Source: an uncultured Oscillospiraceae bacterium (GTDB lineage Bacteria; Bacillota; Clostridia; Oscillospirales; Oscillospiraceae). From it: a DNA stretch of 57,726 bases. Below the pieces are notes generated by a model that had not been told where the DNA came from, made no database searches, and worked only from the letters and a program-made list of their open reading frames with translations. This document shows positions 23,786 through 30,850 of this stretch, one piece after another. The stretch lies in contig CALWOP010000003.1 in NCBI GenBank assembly GCA_944383195.1, positions 1 through 57,726 of the forward strand. Reading direction: 5' to 3'. The stretch's first letter is position 1, and every line of letters starts with the position of its first letter. The position numbers were made by a program, and so were the translations under genes.

Positions 23786-24888
23786 TGGGGTAGGGTGACG
23801 GTGAAGAGCACCTCTTCTCCCTCACTCCGGGCGGTGATGGTGCCGCCGTGGGCCTCCACGATCTCTTTGGCGATGGCCAAGCCCAGTCCGGCGTTTCCGG
23901 TGCGGGTGCCCCGGGAGGCATCCAGGCGAAAAAACTGCTCGAACATCCGGGAGAGCTTTTCCGGGGGGATGGCAGGTCCGGCGTTGCGGAAGGTCATCAC
24001 GATTTTTGCCTCTTCTGTCCGGGCCGCCACTCGAAGAACTGAATCGGAGTAGGCATAGTGGCAGGCGTTGTTGAGCAGATTGTCGAAAACCCGGGCCATC
24101 TTGTCCGGATCACAGACCACCCGCAGCTCTCCGGGCAGGTCCAGCTGGCAGGTCATCCCCCTCTGGGCTAGGACTGGGCCAAACTCGCTGCACATCTGCT
24201 CCAGCATCCGCTTCAGGTCGGTGTCCCCTCTCTCTAGCTCCAAATGGGTGAGGCTGAAGCGGGTTATATCAAAGAATTCATTGATGAGATCCTCCAGCCG
24301 CTCAGCCTTCTCCAGGGCTACACCGGTGTAGCGCGCCCGCATGTCCGGGGAGAGCCCCGGCTCGTCCCGCAGGAGGGTGAGGTAGCCGATGACGCTGGTA
24401 AGGGGCGTTTTCAGGTCATGGGCCAGGTAAACCACCAGGTCGTTTTTCCGCTGCTCGGCGTCTTTGGCAGCCTGAGCGGCCCGGAGAGCCTGTTCCCGAG
24501 CCAGATTCAGCTGGTCCTCGGCACTTTTCAGCCCCTGTGGCAAACGGATCGGGGCATCCGTGGGATGAGCCAGCTCCTCCGCCCCGGAGAGCAGCCACTC
24601 CAGATCCCGGGCAGAGCGTGCAATGAAATAATAGCTGATGGCCACCCAGCCCAGAAGCACCACCACCGTCCCCACCAGAACGATATAGTCCCGCACCCAG
24701 TTCAGAAGCTGATAGAGGGGATTGTTCTCGTACCAGGTAAATCGAGAGCACACCAAGAAGCCCAGCAAAGCCAGGGCGATCACCGCTGTCACCCAGGCAG
24801 CCAGAGTCAACAGGTAAAGCCCCCAAGTGCGAAGACCCGCCCGTTTCCCCCGCTCTTCCCGTTCCGTTGGAATCCTCTGTTTACTCAA
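23782..24888 (-). CDS. vanS: VanS-type sensor histidine kinase
   Basis: Membrane sensor of about 368 residues. Two membrane helices (about 25-47 and 68-90 from the TTG start) flank a short outer loop, as in VanS of vanG/vanC clusters. The HAMP-like linker leads to the phospho-acceptor H-box YLAHDLKTPLTSVIGY (His near 157), N-box DNLLNNACHYAY and G-box GNAGLGLAIAKE. No Met is suitably placed; the TTG at 24888 overlaps the vanR stop (ATTGAGTAA) behind a G-rich stretch and is taken as start. It should phosphorylate VanR, but VanR here has lost its receiver half, so signalling is probably broken. Confidence 0.88.
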   Translation of the reverse strand: MSKQRIPTEREERGKRAGLRTWGLYLLTLAAWVTAVIALALLGFLVCSRFTWYENNPLYQLLNWVRDYIVLVGTVVVLLGWVAISYYFIARSARDLEWLLSGAEELAHPTDAPIRLPQGLKSAEDQLNLAREQALRAAQAAKDAEQRKNDLVVYLAHDLKTPLTSVIGYLTLLRDEPGLSPDMRARYTGVALEKAERLEDLINEFFDITRFSLTHLELERGDTDLKRMLEQMCSEFGPVLAQRGMTCQLDLPGELRVVCDPDKMARVFDNLLNNACHYAYSDSVLRVAARTEEAKIVMTFRNAGPAIPPEKLSRMFEQFFRLDASRGTRTGNAGLGLAIAKEIVEAHGGTITARSEGEEVLFTVTLPQ

Positions 24889-25312
24889 TGGTATACCCCA
24901 CCCCCCACACAGTTTTGATAAACTTCGGCTTGCGGCTGTTCTCATGCATCTTTTCCCGCAAGCGGGCAATATGGCTCATGACTGTATTGTTGCTGTCCAT
25001 ATATTTTTCGCCCCAAGCTGCCTCAAACAGCTCCTCGCTGGATACTACCTGGCTCTGCCGGCTGCACAAGTACCAGAGGATAGAGAATTCCAAAGGCGTA
25101 AGGGAGAGTTCTTCCCCAAAAAGAAAGCACTTATGATTGACTTTGGAAATCTGCAGTCCCCGAATATCGTACTCCTGGGGGATCTCCTCTCCACAGCCAC
25201 TGCTTGGGTTGTAGCGGGTGTAGCGCCGCAGCTGGGTCTTGACTCGCGCCACCAACTCCAGAGGGTTGAAGGGCTTTGTAATGTAGTCGTCCGCCCCCAG
25301 GGTATCAATGGG
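24881..25312 (-). pseudogene. vanR: VanR-type response regulator, 5' part deleted
   Basis: What remains is the end of the receiver domain (LGADDYITKPFNPLELVARV, with the conserved Lys of the KP motif) and a complete OmpR-type winged-helix domain (LSLTPLEFSILWYLC ... NTVMSHIARLREKMHE ... FIKTVWGVGYTIE). The first ~90 residues, including the phosphorylated Asp, are missing. Upstream in the same frame the sequence reads an unrelated MGGRLHRCLRMM, and the promoter of the next plus-strand gene begins within 65 bp. The deletion junction is near 25308. The DNA-binding domain might be made if transcribed from somewhere, but it could not be controlled by VanS. Confidence 0.88.
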
Positions 25313-25374
25313 CATCATCCGCAAACATCTGTGCAGCCGCCCTCCCAATCAATGGACTGCCATGGCCGCACCGG

Positions 25375-25402
25375 TTGCACTTCGGCAAACTTTTTGTATA
25401 AT
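25375..25402 (+). promoter_or_regulatory. Sigma-A promoter of the TetR gene
   Basis: TTGCAC, a 16-bp spacer and TATAAT at 25397-25402, 36 bp before the regulator's start codon. It lies right against the vanR deletion junction. Confidence 0.75.
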
Positions 25403-25437
25403 GGAGTCAACTACAATATTTGAGGGAAGTGAACACC

Positions 25438-25998
25438 ATGTCCACCGCCACAAAGCAGGCTTTGGAGACCTCTTTAAAACGGATGCTTTTAAAAAAGCCC
25501 TTGGATAAGATCACCATACGAGACATTACAGAGGACTGCGGCATCAGCCGCATGACCTTCTACTATCATTTCAAAGATATTTACGACTTGGTCGAGTGGG
25601 TCTGCGTGGAGGACGCTGCCCAGGCCCTGCAAGGAAAAAAGACTTCCTCCACCTGGTCGGAGGGCCTGCTTCAGATTTTTGAAGCAGTGCTGGAAAATAA
25701 GCCCTTTATTCTCAACGCATACCGCTGTATCAGCCGGGATCAGATGGAGAATTTTCTCTTTGCGCTGACCTATGACTTGATTCGCGGCGTGGTAGAGGAA
25801 CAGAGCCAGGGCATCAATATCTCCGAAGCAGACAAGGCATTCATTGCTGAATTCTATAAGTACAGCTTTGTGGGGATCATGCTGGACTGGATCAAACAGG
25901 GAATGCACGCAGATTACCAAACGATTGTGGATAAAATCAGCACTACTATGCGGGGCAATGTCTCCCGCTCCATCAAAAACTTTGCTGACCTGGCATGA
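25438..25998 (+). CDS. TetR-type regulator upstream of oleate hydratase
   Basis: 186-residue regulator with an N-terminal helix-turn-helix (ITIRDITEDCGISRMTFYYHF, about 23-43) and a TetR_C_8/DhaS-like ligand domain. ATG 25438 is preceded by GAGGGAAGTG. It is on the same strand as oleate hydratase, 148 bp upstream, separated by a hairpin. It may control that gene in response to fatty acids; this is inferred from position only. A relationship to dihydroxyacetone-kinase regulators (DhaS) is another possibility from the sequence type. Confidence 0.86.
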   Translation: MSTATKQALETSLKRMLLKKPLDKITIRDITEDCGISRMTFYYHFKDIYDLVEWVCVEDAAQALQGKKTSSTWSEGLLQIFEAVLENKPFILNAYRCISRDQMENFLFALTYDLIRGVVEEQSQGINISEADKAFIAEFYKYSFVGIMLDWIKQGMHADYQTIVDKISTTMRGNVSRSIKNFADLA

Positions 25999-26008
25999 TA
26001 TTTTATCA

Positions 26009-26051
26009 AACCGGACCTGGTGATTAGTTTTTTATCACTGGGCCCGGTTTG
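26009..26051 (+). terminator. Imperfect hairpin after the TetR gene
   Basis: AAACCGGACCTGGTGAT at 26009-26025 pairs with two mismatches to 26035-26051 around a T-rich loop. The T-run after the stem is poor, so termination is likely partial. Confidence 0.5.
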
Positions 26052-26082
26052 TAAATGGTAGAAACCTGCAAAGTGGGGTACT

Positions 26083-26142
26083 ATATAGCCACATTCCATC
26101 AAGCACACTGTAAAAAAGTGATTACCGGAAAGGTGGCTATAT
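26083..26142 (+). promoter_or_regulatory. Inverted repeat enclosing the oleate hydratase ribosome-binding site
   Basis: ATATAGCCAC at 26083-26092 is a perfect inverted repeat of GTGGCTATAT at 26133-26142. The right arm contains the 3' part of the ribosome-binding site AAAGGTGG, five bases before the ATG. An inner CACT/AGTG pair lies in the loop. If transcribed, it would hide the ribosome-binding site. Confidence 0.55.
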
Positions 26143-26146
26143 TCTT

Positions 26147-28114
26147 ATGGCAAAGAATCTTGGAAAATGGACTGCGGCGGCGGCTGGTCTGGCTGGGGCT
26201 GGCGCGGCAGTGGTATTGGCGAAAAAAGCGGCGGCTAAGCGGAGCCCCGAGGAGACCCCCGTATCTGCGCTCAACGATTACCGCAACACAGAGCTGGGCC
26301 GCCACGAGAAAAACGCCAAGGGCATCTACTATACCAGTGGCAACTATGAGGCCTTTGCCCGCCCGGAGAAGCCCGCGGGCGTGGAGGGAAAGAACGCCTA
26401 TATTGTGGGCAGCGGTCTGGCTGCTCTGGCGGCGGCCTGCTTCTTGGTACGGGACGGACAGATGGACGGGTCCCGCATCCACATTCTGGAGGCCATGGAC
26501 GTAGCCGGAGGTGCCTGCGATGGCATTTACGACCCCACCCGGGGCTATATCATGCGGGGCGGCCGGGAGATGGAGGACCACTTTGAGTGCCTGTGGGACC
26601 TGTTCCGCTCCATTCCCTCCCTGGAGAAGCCCGGAGCCTCGGTGCTGGACGAGTTCTACTGGCTCAACAAGCACGACCCCAACTATTCCCTGTGCCGTGC
26701 CACCGTCAACCGGGGGCAGGACGCCCACACGGACGGAAAGTTTAACCTCAGCCAGAAGGGCTGTATGGAGATCGTTAAGCTCTTCATGACCCCCGACGAG
26801 GACCTGTACGACAAGACCATCGAGGACGTCTTTGACGATGAGGTATTTTCCTCCACCTTCTGGCTCTATTGGCGCACCATGTTCGCCTTTGAGAACTGGC
26901 ACTCTGCTTTGGAGATGAAGCTCTATTTCCAGCGCTTCATCCACCACATTGCCGGCCTGCCTGATTTCAGCGCCCTGAAATTTACCCGCTATAACCAGTA
27001 TGAGTCCCTCATTCTGCCCATGAAGAAGTACCTGGAGGAGGCCGGGGTGGACTTCCAGTTCGGTGTGGAGGTGACCAATGTTCTCTTTGACATCAAGGGG
27101 GGCAGAAAGGTAGCCACCGCTATCGAGTGCAAGGTCAAGGGCGTGGAACAGGGCATCGTGCTCACCGAGAACGACCTGGTTTTTGTCACCAACGGGTCCT
27201 GTACCGAGGGGACCATCTACGGCGACCAGGACCACGCCCCCAACGGGGACGCCGAGGTGCGCACCAGCGGCTGCTGGAGCCTGTGGAAGAACATCGCCAA
27301 GCAGGACCCGGCCTTTGGCCATCCGGAGAAGTTCTGTTCTGATGTGGCCAAGACCAACTGGGAGTCGGCCACCATCACTACCCTAGACGACAAAATCCTG
27401 CCCTATATCAAAAACATCTGCCAGCGGGACCCCCGGACCGGCAAGGTGGTCACTGGCGGTATCGTCAGCTGCCAGGACTCCAAGTGGCTGCTGAGCTGGA
27501 CCATCAACCGTCAGGGACAGTTCAAAGAGCAGGAGCCGGAGAAGGTCTGTGTCTGGGTATATGGCCTCTTCACCGATGTGCCCGGCGACTTTATCCGAAA
27601 GCCCATGAAGGAGTGTACCGGCAAGGAGATCACTCAGGAGTGGCTCTACCACTTGGGTGTGCCGACGGAGCTGATCCCCCAGCTGGCCGAGGAGAGCGCG
27701 GTGTGCGTGCCCACCATGATGCCCTATATCACCGCCTTCTTTATGCCTCGGACTAAGGGAGACCGTCCCGACGTGATTCCTGACGGCTGTGTAAACTTTG
27801 CCTTCCTGGGCCAGTTTGCCGATACGCCCCGGGATACGGTGTTTACCACCGAGTACTCCGTGCGCACCGCCATGGAGGCCGTCTACGGCCTGCTGGGTGT
27901 GGACCGGGGCGTGCCTGAGGTATGGGGCAGCGTATACGACATCCGCTGCCTGCTGGACAGCTCGGTGTGTCTGATGGACGGCAAGTCCCCCTTGGACATG
28001 GAACTGCCCGGCCCGCTGAATTTGCTGAAAAAACCGGCCCTCAAGCTGATTCGTGGCACGGTGGTAGAAAAGGTACTGCGGGACCACAACATCCTCCGGG
28101 AGGAAATGGAGTAA
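26147..28114 (+). CDS. ohyA: Oleate hydratase (myosin-cross-reactive antigen family)
   Basis: FAD-dependent enzyme that adds water to the cis-9 double bond of oleate and related unsaturated fatty acids, giving 10-hydroxy fatty acids; thought to detoxify them in gut bacteria. 655 residues. After a hydrophobic, Ala-rich N-terminal helix (about 9-32) come YEAFARPEKPAGV, the dinucleotide-binding YIVGSGLAALAAACFLVRDG (about 85-104), RGGREMEDHFECLWDLF and KFTRYNQYESLILPM, all typical of the family. The N-terminal helix is not in most described enzymes and suggests membrane attachment. It lies between two TetR genes in the island and ends at a strong terminator. Confidence 0.93.
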   Translation: MAKNLGKWTAAAAGLAGAGAAVVLAKKAAAKRSPEETPVSALNDYRNTELGRHEKNAKGIYYTSGNYEAFARPEKPAGVEGKNAYIVGSGLAALAAACFLVRDGQMDGSRIHILEAMDVAGGACDGIYDPTRGYIMRGGREMEDHFECLWDLFRSIPSLEKPGASVLDEFYWLNKHDPNYSLCRATVNRGQDAHTDGKFNLSQKGCMEIVKLFMTPDEDLYDKTIEDVFDDEVFSSTFWLYWRTMFAFENWHSALEMKLYFQRFIHHIAGLPDFSALKFTRYNQYESLILPMKKYLEEAGVDFQFGVEVTNVLFDIKGGRKVATAIECKVKGVEQGIVLTENDLVFVTNGSCTEGTIYGDQDHAPNGDAEVRTSGCWSLWKNIAKQDPAFGHPEKFCSDVAKTNWESATITTLDDKILPYIKNICQRDPRTGKVVTGGIVSCQDSKWLLSWTINRQGQFKEQEPEKVCVWVYGLFTDVPGDFIRKPMKECTGKEITQEWLYHLGVPTELIPQLAEESAVCVPTMMPYITAFFMPRTKGDRPDVIPDGCVNFAFLGQFADTPRDTVFTTEYSVRTAMEAVYGLLGVDRGVPEVWGSVYDIRCLLDSSVCLMDGKSPLDMELPGPLNLLKKPALKLIRGTVVEKVLRDHNILREEME

Positions 28115-28155
28115 TTTCCCCCTCTTCTCTCTTCATTACAATCCTACTTGCCTCT

Positions 28156-28192
28156 GGGGCGGCGTTTGATCACGCCGCCCCTTGCTTTTTTC
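28156..28192 (+). terminator. Terminator of oleate hydratase
   Basis: GGGGCGGCG (28156-28164) pairs with CGCCGCCCC (28173-28181), followed by TTGCTTTTTT. Confidence 0.88.
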
Positions 28193-28317
28193 TAGACCAT
28201 GAGGTAAAATAAAGACAAAATTTAAAAGATAACTTTATTAGGGGCGAGAACATACCAAAGGTTGCTTATTCCGACGCGGACCGGGAAGGAGTTCGTAGCG
28301 CGCTCATCACCACCGCA

Positions 28318-28881
28318 TTGGAGCTGATGTCCCGGCAAGGTGTCCAGCATACCACTGTGGAACAGGTCTACAAGGCCGTTGGCATTTCCCGCACCTTTTT
28401 CTACACCTTTTTCCCTTCCAAAGAGGACCTGATTGTAGAAACACTGTATTTCCAGCAGCCCAAGCTCCTCGCCTATGCCCAGCATCTGATGGAGGACCCA
28501 GCCTTGGACTGGCGGGAAGGTGTGGCCCAATTTCTCACCACCTGCTGCTATGGAGAGCGGAGCGGTATCGCCACCCTGACGGTGGAGGAGCAGCAGTTGA
28601 TTTTCCGCCGCTTATCTCCCGAGAGCTACCGGATCTTTCGGACCAAGCAGGCCCGCCTGTTTGATGATCTTCTGTCCTGTTTTGGGGTGCAGCCAAGTCC
28701 AGAACGGACCAGTTTATTTACCAATCTCTGTCTGGCTGTGATTATTTTTCGCCATGCGATCCCCGACACCCTACCTCTGTTTGTCCCGGAAGCTGCCGAC
28801 CAGACCACACAGATTCAAATTCACGCCATTGTGGACTGCCTGGAAGCGTTTCGCCGCCAGGATCAAACCGCTTCGTTGTGA
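28318..28881 (+). CDS. Second TetR-type regulator, start codon uncertain
   Basis: Regulator of at least 187 residues, given here from the TTG at 28318. The helix-turn-helix reads TTVEQVYKAVGISRTFFYTFFPSKEDL; the C-terminal domain is all-helical. A normal TetR first helix (REGVRSALITTALELM) continues in frame upstream of this TTG, to a good ribosome-binding site AGGGGCG at 28240-28246. Seven bases after it, where ATG is expected, the codon is ATA (28252). Either translation starts at ATA, or the start codon has been lost and a shortened protein starts at TTG. Downstream of oleate hydratase on the same strand; role unknown. Confidence 0.8.
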   Translation: MELMSRQGVQHTTVEQVYKAVGISRTFFYTFFPSKEDLIVETLYFQQPKLLAYAQHLMEDPALDWREGVAQFLTTCCYGERSGIATLTVEEQQLIFRRLSPESYRIFRTKQARLFDDLLSCFGVQPSPERTSLFTNLCLAVIIFRHAIPDTLPLFVPEAADQTTQIQIHAIVDCLEAFRRQDQTASL

Positions 28882-28890
28882 CGCTGCATT

Positions 28891-28937
28891 ATCCGCTGAA
28901 ACAACTATATTTGCCCTTGTTTCAGCGGATATTCTTT
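28891..28937 (+). terminator. Terminator of the second TetR gene
   Basis: A 14-bp perfect stem, ATCCGCTGAAACAA (28891-28904) with 28917-28930, followed by ATTCTTT. Confidence 0.7.
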
Positions 28938-28980
28938 CCGTTTAATAAAGATATTTTTCTATTTTTATCTTTCTTTCTGT

Positions 28981-29003
28981 GCCGCCTTCGGGCGGCATTT
29001 TTT
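28981..29003 (+). terminator. UUCG-tetraloop terminator
   Basis: GCCGCC-TTCG-GGCGGC followed by ATTTTTT; the T-run reads into the stop codon of the convergent NIF3-like gene. Confidence 0.8.
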
Positions 29004-29334
29004 ATATTCCGACTTGATACAGGGGGATCACATTGATCACCGGCTCCTCATAGGGGTGCACGGCCTTGACCGCCGCCAGTGTCTCCTCCAGCTTCTCTCT
29101 TCGGCAGGTAACCTCTACTTCCAGTTCCTGTTCCGTGCTCAGCGCTCCCACCTGCCCCAGATAGGGCTGGCTTCCCGCCAAGGGCCGCCAGCAACTGGTG
29201 ACCGGACTGTAAGACAGACAGCTGTCATAACTGCAGATATGTCCTGCATCGGCCTGCTGTAATGCTTGCTGAAGGGCAAGCAAGTGACTCTCGGGAATAA
29301 AAATCTCCAATTTGCAACAGGAAATCTCGATCAT
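29002..29334 (-). CDS. NIF3/YqfO-type PII-like small protein
   Basis: 110 residues, matching the inserted CutA/PII-like domain of NIF3 (DUF34/YqfO) proteins as a stand-alone form: N-terminal KLEIFIPESHLLALQQALQQADAGHI and the C-terminal signature VKAVHPYEEPVINVIPLYQV. Such domains form trimers and may bind metals or small ligands; the cellular role is not known. ATG at 29334 follows AGAAGGG; the longer in-frame extension upstream has no such signal and is not used. Single gene, between two transcription terminators. Confidence 0.8.
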   Translation of the reverse strand: MIEISCCKLEIFIPESHLLALQQALQQADAGHICSYDSCLSYSPVTSCWRPLAGSQPYLGQVGALSTEQELEVEVTCRREKLEETLAAVKAVHPYEEPVINVIPLYQVGI

Positions 29335-29404
29335 GGTTTCTTTCCCTTCTCTCTGGCACAAATGATAGAATGTGTACTTTATTGTACCACATCTCCCGAA
29401 CTTA

Positions 29405-29447
29405 TGAAAAGAAAGCCCGGACACGGAAGCTGTCTCCGTGTCCGGGC
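29405..29447 (-). terminator. Terminator of the YczE-type gene
   Basis: A 13-bp perfect stem, GCCCGGACACGGA (29415-29427) with 29435-29447. On the minus strand it is followed by TTTCTTTTC. Confidence 0.85.
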
Positions 29448-29461
29448 CGCTTGATGTTCGG

Positions 29462-30109
29462 TTATAAATACCGCTTGGCAAAGGCCTCCATGGGACGGTT
29501 GATTTGCTTGGCCACCAGACCCACACAGATGGCCGCCGCCACAGTGCCCTCCCGCACCCCTTCCAGCTGTCCCAGGAAAAGGAAGGATAGGGTACTGGCA
29601 ATGACCACCAGTGTTACGTCAAAGCCCACCTTGGCGTTGGCAAATTTCAGCGGAAATACCTTGCACAGGGCCAGTACCATCCCTTCGCCCGCTAGAGCGA
29701 CCACGTTGGCGGTGACCTCAAAGCTGACACCTACCCCAACCAGAAGAATTCCTATCACACACAGTACCCACTGCATGAGATAGGAATCGACAGACACCCC
29801 CTGGATCGCCAAGACACTGAAATCAGTTAAGGCTCCAAAGATCAGGGCCACCGGCAGCTGCATGAGCTGGATGGGATCATAGCGGCGGCGCAGAAGCAGA
29901 ATTTGCAGACAAATAAGGACCACGTGCATGGCAATGGTAGCGGTACCCACAGTAAGGGGCGTCAGCAGGCTGAGCACATAGGGCAGACTGGAAATGGGTG
30001 AGGTACCCAGCCCCGCCTTGATGGAAAAGGCCACACCAAAGGCCATAATGGCCAGCCCCACACACAGGAGCACATACCGCTTGACCTGTCCCAAAATCCC
30101 TGTTTTCAT
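29462..30109 (-). CDS. YczE/YyaS-type integral membrane protein
   Basis: 215 residues with five or six membrane helices (about 10-30, 48-72, 80-102, 108-130, 155-178). GVAFSIKAGLGTSPISSLPYVLSLL near 25-49 is typical of the YczE/YitT-like group (BCR, YitT family). Members are often next to antibiotic or regulatory genes but no transported substrate is established. ATG at 30109 has a moderate ribosome-binding site. It has its own consensus promoter and terminator; last protein gene before the island's tRNA-Leu. Confidence 0.82.
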   Translation of the reverse strand: MKTGILGQVKRYVLLCVGLAIMAFGVAFSIKAGLGTSPISSLPYVLSLLTPLTVGTATIAMHVVLICLQILLLRRRYDPIQLMQLPVALIFGALTDFSVLAIQGVSVDSYLMQWVLCVIGILLVGVGVSFEVTANVVALAGEGMVLALCKVFPLKFANAKVGFDVTLVVIASTLSFLFLGQLEGVREGTVAAAICVGLVAKQINRPMEAFAKRYL

Positions 30110-30192
30110 TCCGTGGATTCCTTCCCTCCGGCTCTAAGAGGGGCTCTCAGCCTCTTTCCTGAGTCTTTTTCTAACAACTTATCATAACATTT

Positions 30193-30220
30193 ATTATAGT
30201 CCTTTCCGCTTCCCTGTCAA
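30193..30220 (-). promoter_or_regulatory. Sigma-A promoter of the YczE-type gene
   Basis: Minus strand TTGACA, 16-bp spacer, TATAAT. The remaining stretch to the tRNA-Leu terminator (30221-30386) shows nothing recognisable. Confidence 0.8.
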
Positions 30221-30381
30221 GATGACAGGAACAGAGCAAAGAATCGCCAAGTGGCTCATCTTTCATAGTGACGGGGTGTCCAGTACACCGCCGCCGCATT
30301 TGGCACTGGGCTGTCTGTCTCCAACGCAGTTTGAGGCAAGTCTCCTGGCACCTCGGGCAGCATAATGGATGTATCTGCAAA

Positions 30382-30428
30382 AAGAAAAGCTACATTTCAG
30401 CCTCGTTTATAAGGCTAAAATGTAGCTT
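30382..30428 (-). terminator. Terminator of the intact tRNA-Leu
   Basis: AAGCTACATTTCAGCC (30387-30402) pairs with 30413-30428, one G-U/mismatch, followed on the minus strand by TTTTCTTTTT. Confidence 0.85.
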
Positions 30429-30434
30429 CCAACT

Positions 30435-30520
30435 TGGTGCGGGCGGCGGGACTCGAACCCGCACACCACTGAGGTAACGGAACCTAAATCCGTCGAGTCT
30501 ACCAATTCCACCACGCCCGC
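30435..30520 (-). tRNA. tRNA-Leu(UAG), intact copy carried by the island
   Basis: 86 nt with encoded CCA. Acceptor GCGGGCG/CGCCCGC, D loop GAATTGGTAGA, anticodon stem ACGGA/TCCGT around TTTAGGT (anticodon UAG), long class II variable arm with ACC/GGT stem, T arm GCGGG/CCCGC around TTCGAGT. The D stem GTG/CTC has a central U-U mismatch. It reads CUN leucine codons, the same as the broken tRNA whose halves border the island, and so can replace it. Confidence 0.95.
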
Positions 30521-30835
30521 AAATATGAGCGGCAGGGCTTCCTGTCGCTATTTTATTGCCCTCTGTTTTTACACGGCGAGGGAACCGAGGCGGAGCGCAT
30601 TGCTTGATCCGCGTATAAAAACAGGACGAGCCTGCTTTTACCTGGTTGATGGCAAATTTCTTCACTGAGGTGACAGCACCTAAATCCTGCACGTCTGCCA
30701 ATTCCGTCATACCCGCATATTCACTTTCCCTCTATTTTTACTCGGGGAGGAGATACCTGAGGCAAAGCGTTGCGCTTGACCCGTGTCTATAAAAACAGGC
30801 CAACCCTGCTTTTACCTAATTGATGGGGAATCTTT
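30521..30835 (-). repeat. Two homologous copies of the island's right-end sequence
   Basis: Segments 30521-30662 and 30717-30835 align over about 110 bp (shared runs include GGTAAAAGCAGG, CCTGTTTTTATA, ATCAA on the minus strand) at roughly 70-80% identity by eye. Each contains an inverted repeat CTGTTTTTA ... TAAAAACAG (or TAAAAATAG) and each ends, on its right, at the same core plus 15-nt trailer joined to a tRNA-Leu 5' half. Confidence 0.75.
30678..30716 (-). pseudogene. Orphan 5' half of another tRNA-Leu(UAG)
   Basis: Minus strand: acceptor strand GCGGGTA, TG, D stem ACG/CGT around GAATTGGCAGA, anticodon-stem strand CAGGA, loop TTTAGGT, then the non-tRNA trailer GCTGTCACCTCAGTG (30677-30663). 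Structurally sound but different from both other tRNA-Leu copies. Its 3' half (which should contain TCCTG and TACCCGC) is not in this window. Confidence 0.82.
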
Positions 30836-30850
30836 CACTGAGGTGACAGC
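30836..30850. repeat. Right inner arm of the candidate attP palindrome
   Basis: CACTGAGGTGACAGC immediately inside the right core. Together with the first three core bases it is the inverted complement of 20252-20269 at 16 of 18 positions. Identical to 30663-30677 next to the orphan half. Confidence 0.75.

Noticed and set aside
29335..29601. N-terminal extension of the NIF3-like gene
   Set aside because: No ribosome-binding site, atypical composition, and it would cross the terminator of the upstream gene.
20199..30520. Intact tRNA-Leu (30435) and the 3' half (20199) as simple att direct repeats
   Set aside because: They differ in acceptor, anticodon and T stems. The true partner of the 3' half is the 5' half at 30851-30889.
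30390..30710. 106-codon frame over the tRNA-Leu region
   Set aside because: Runs through a tRNA gene, its terminator and a tRNA half; not a protein gene.
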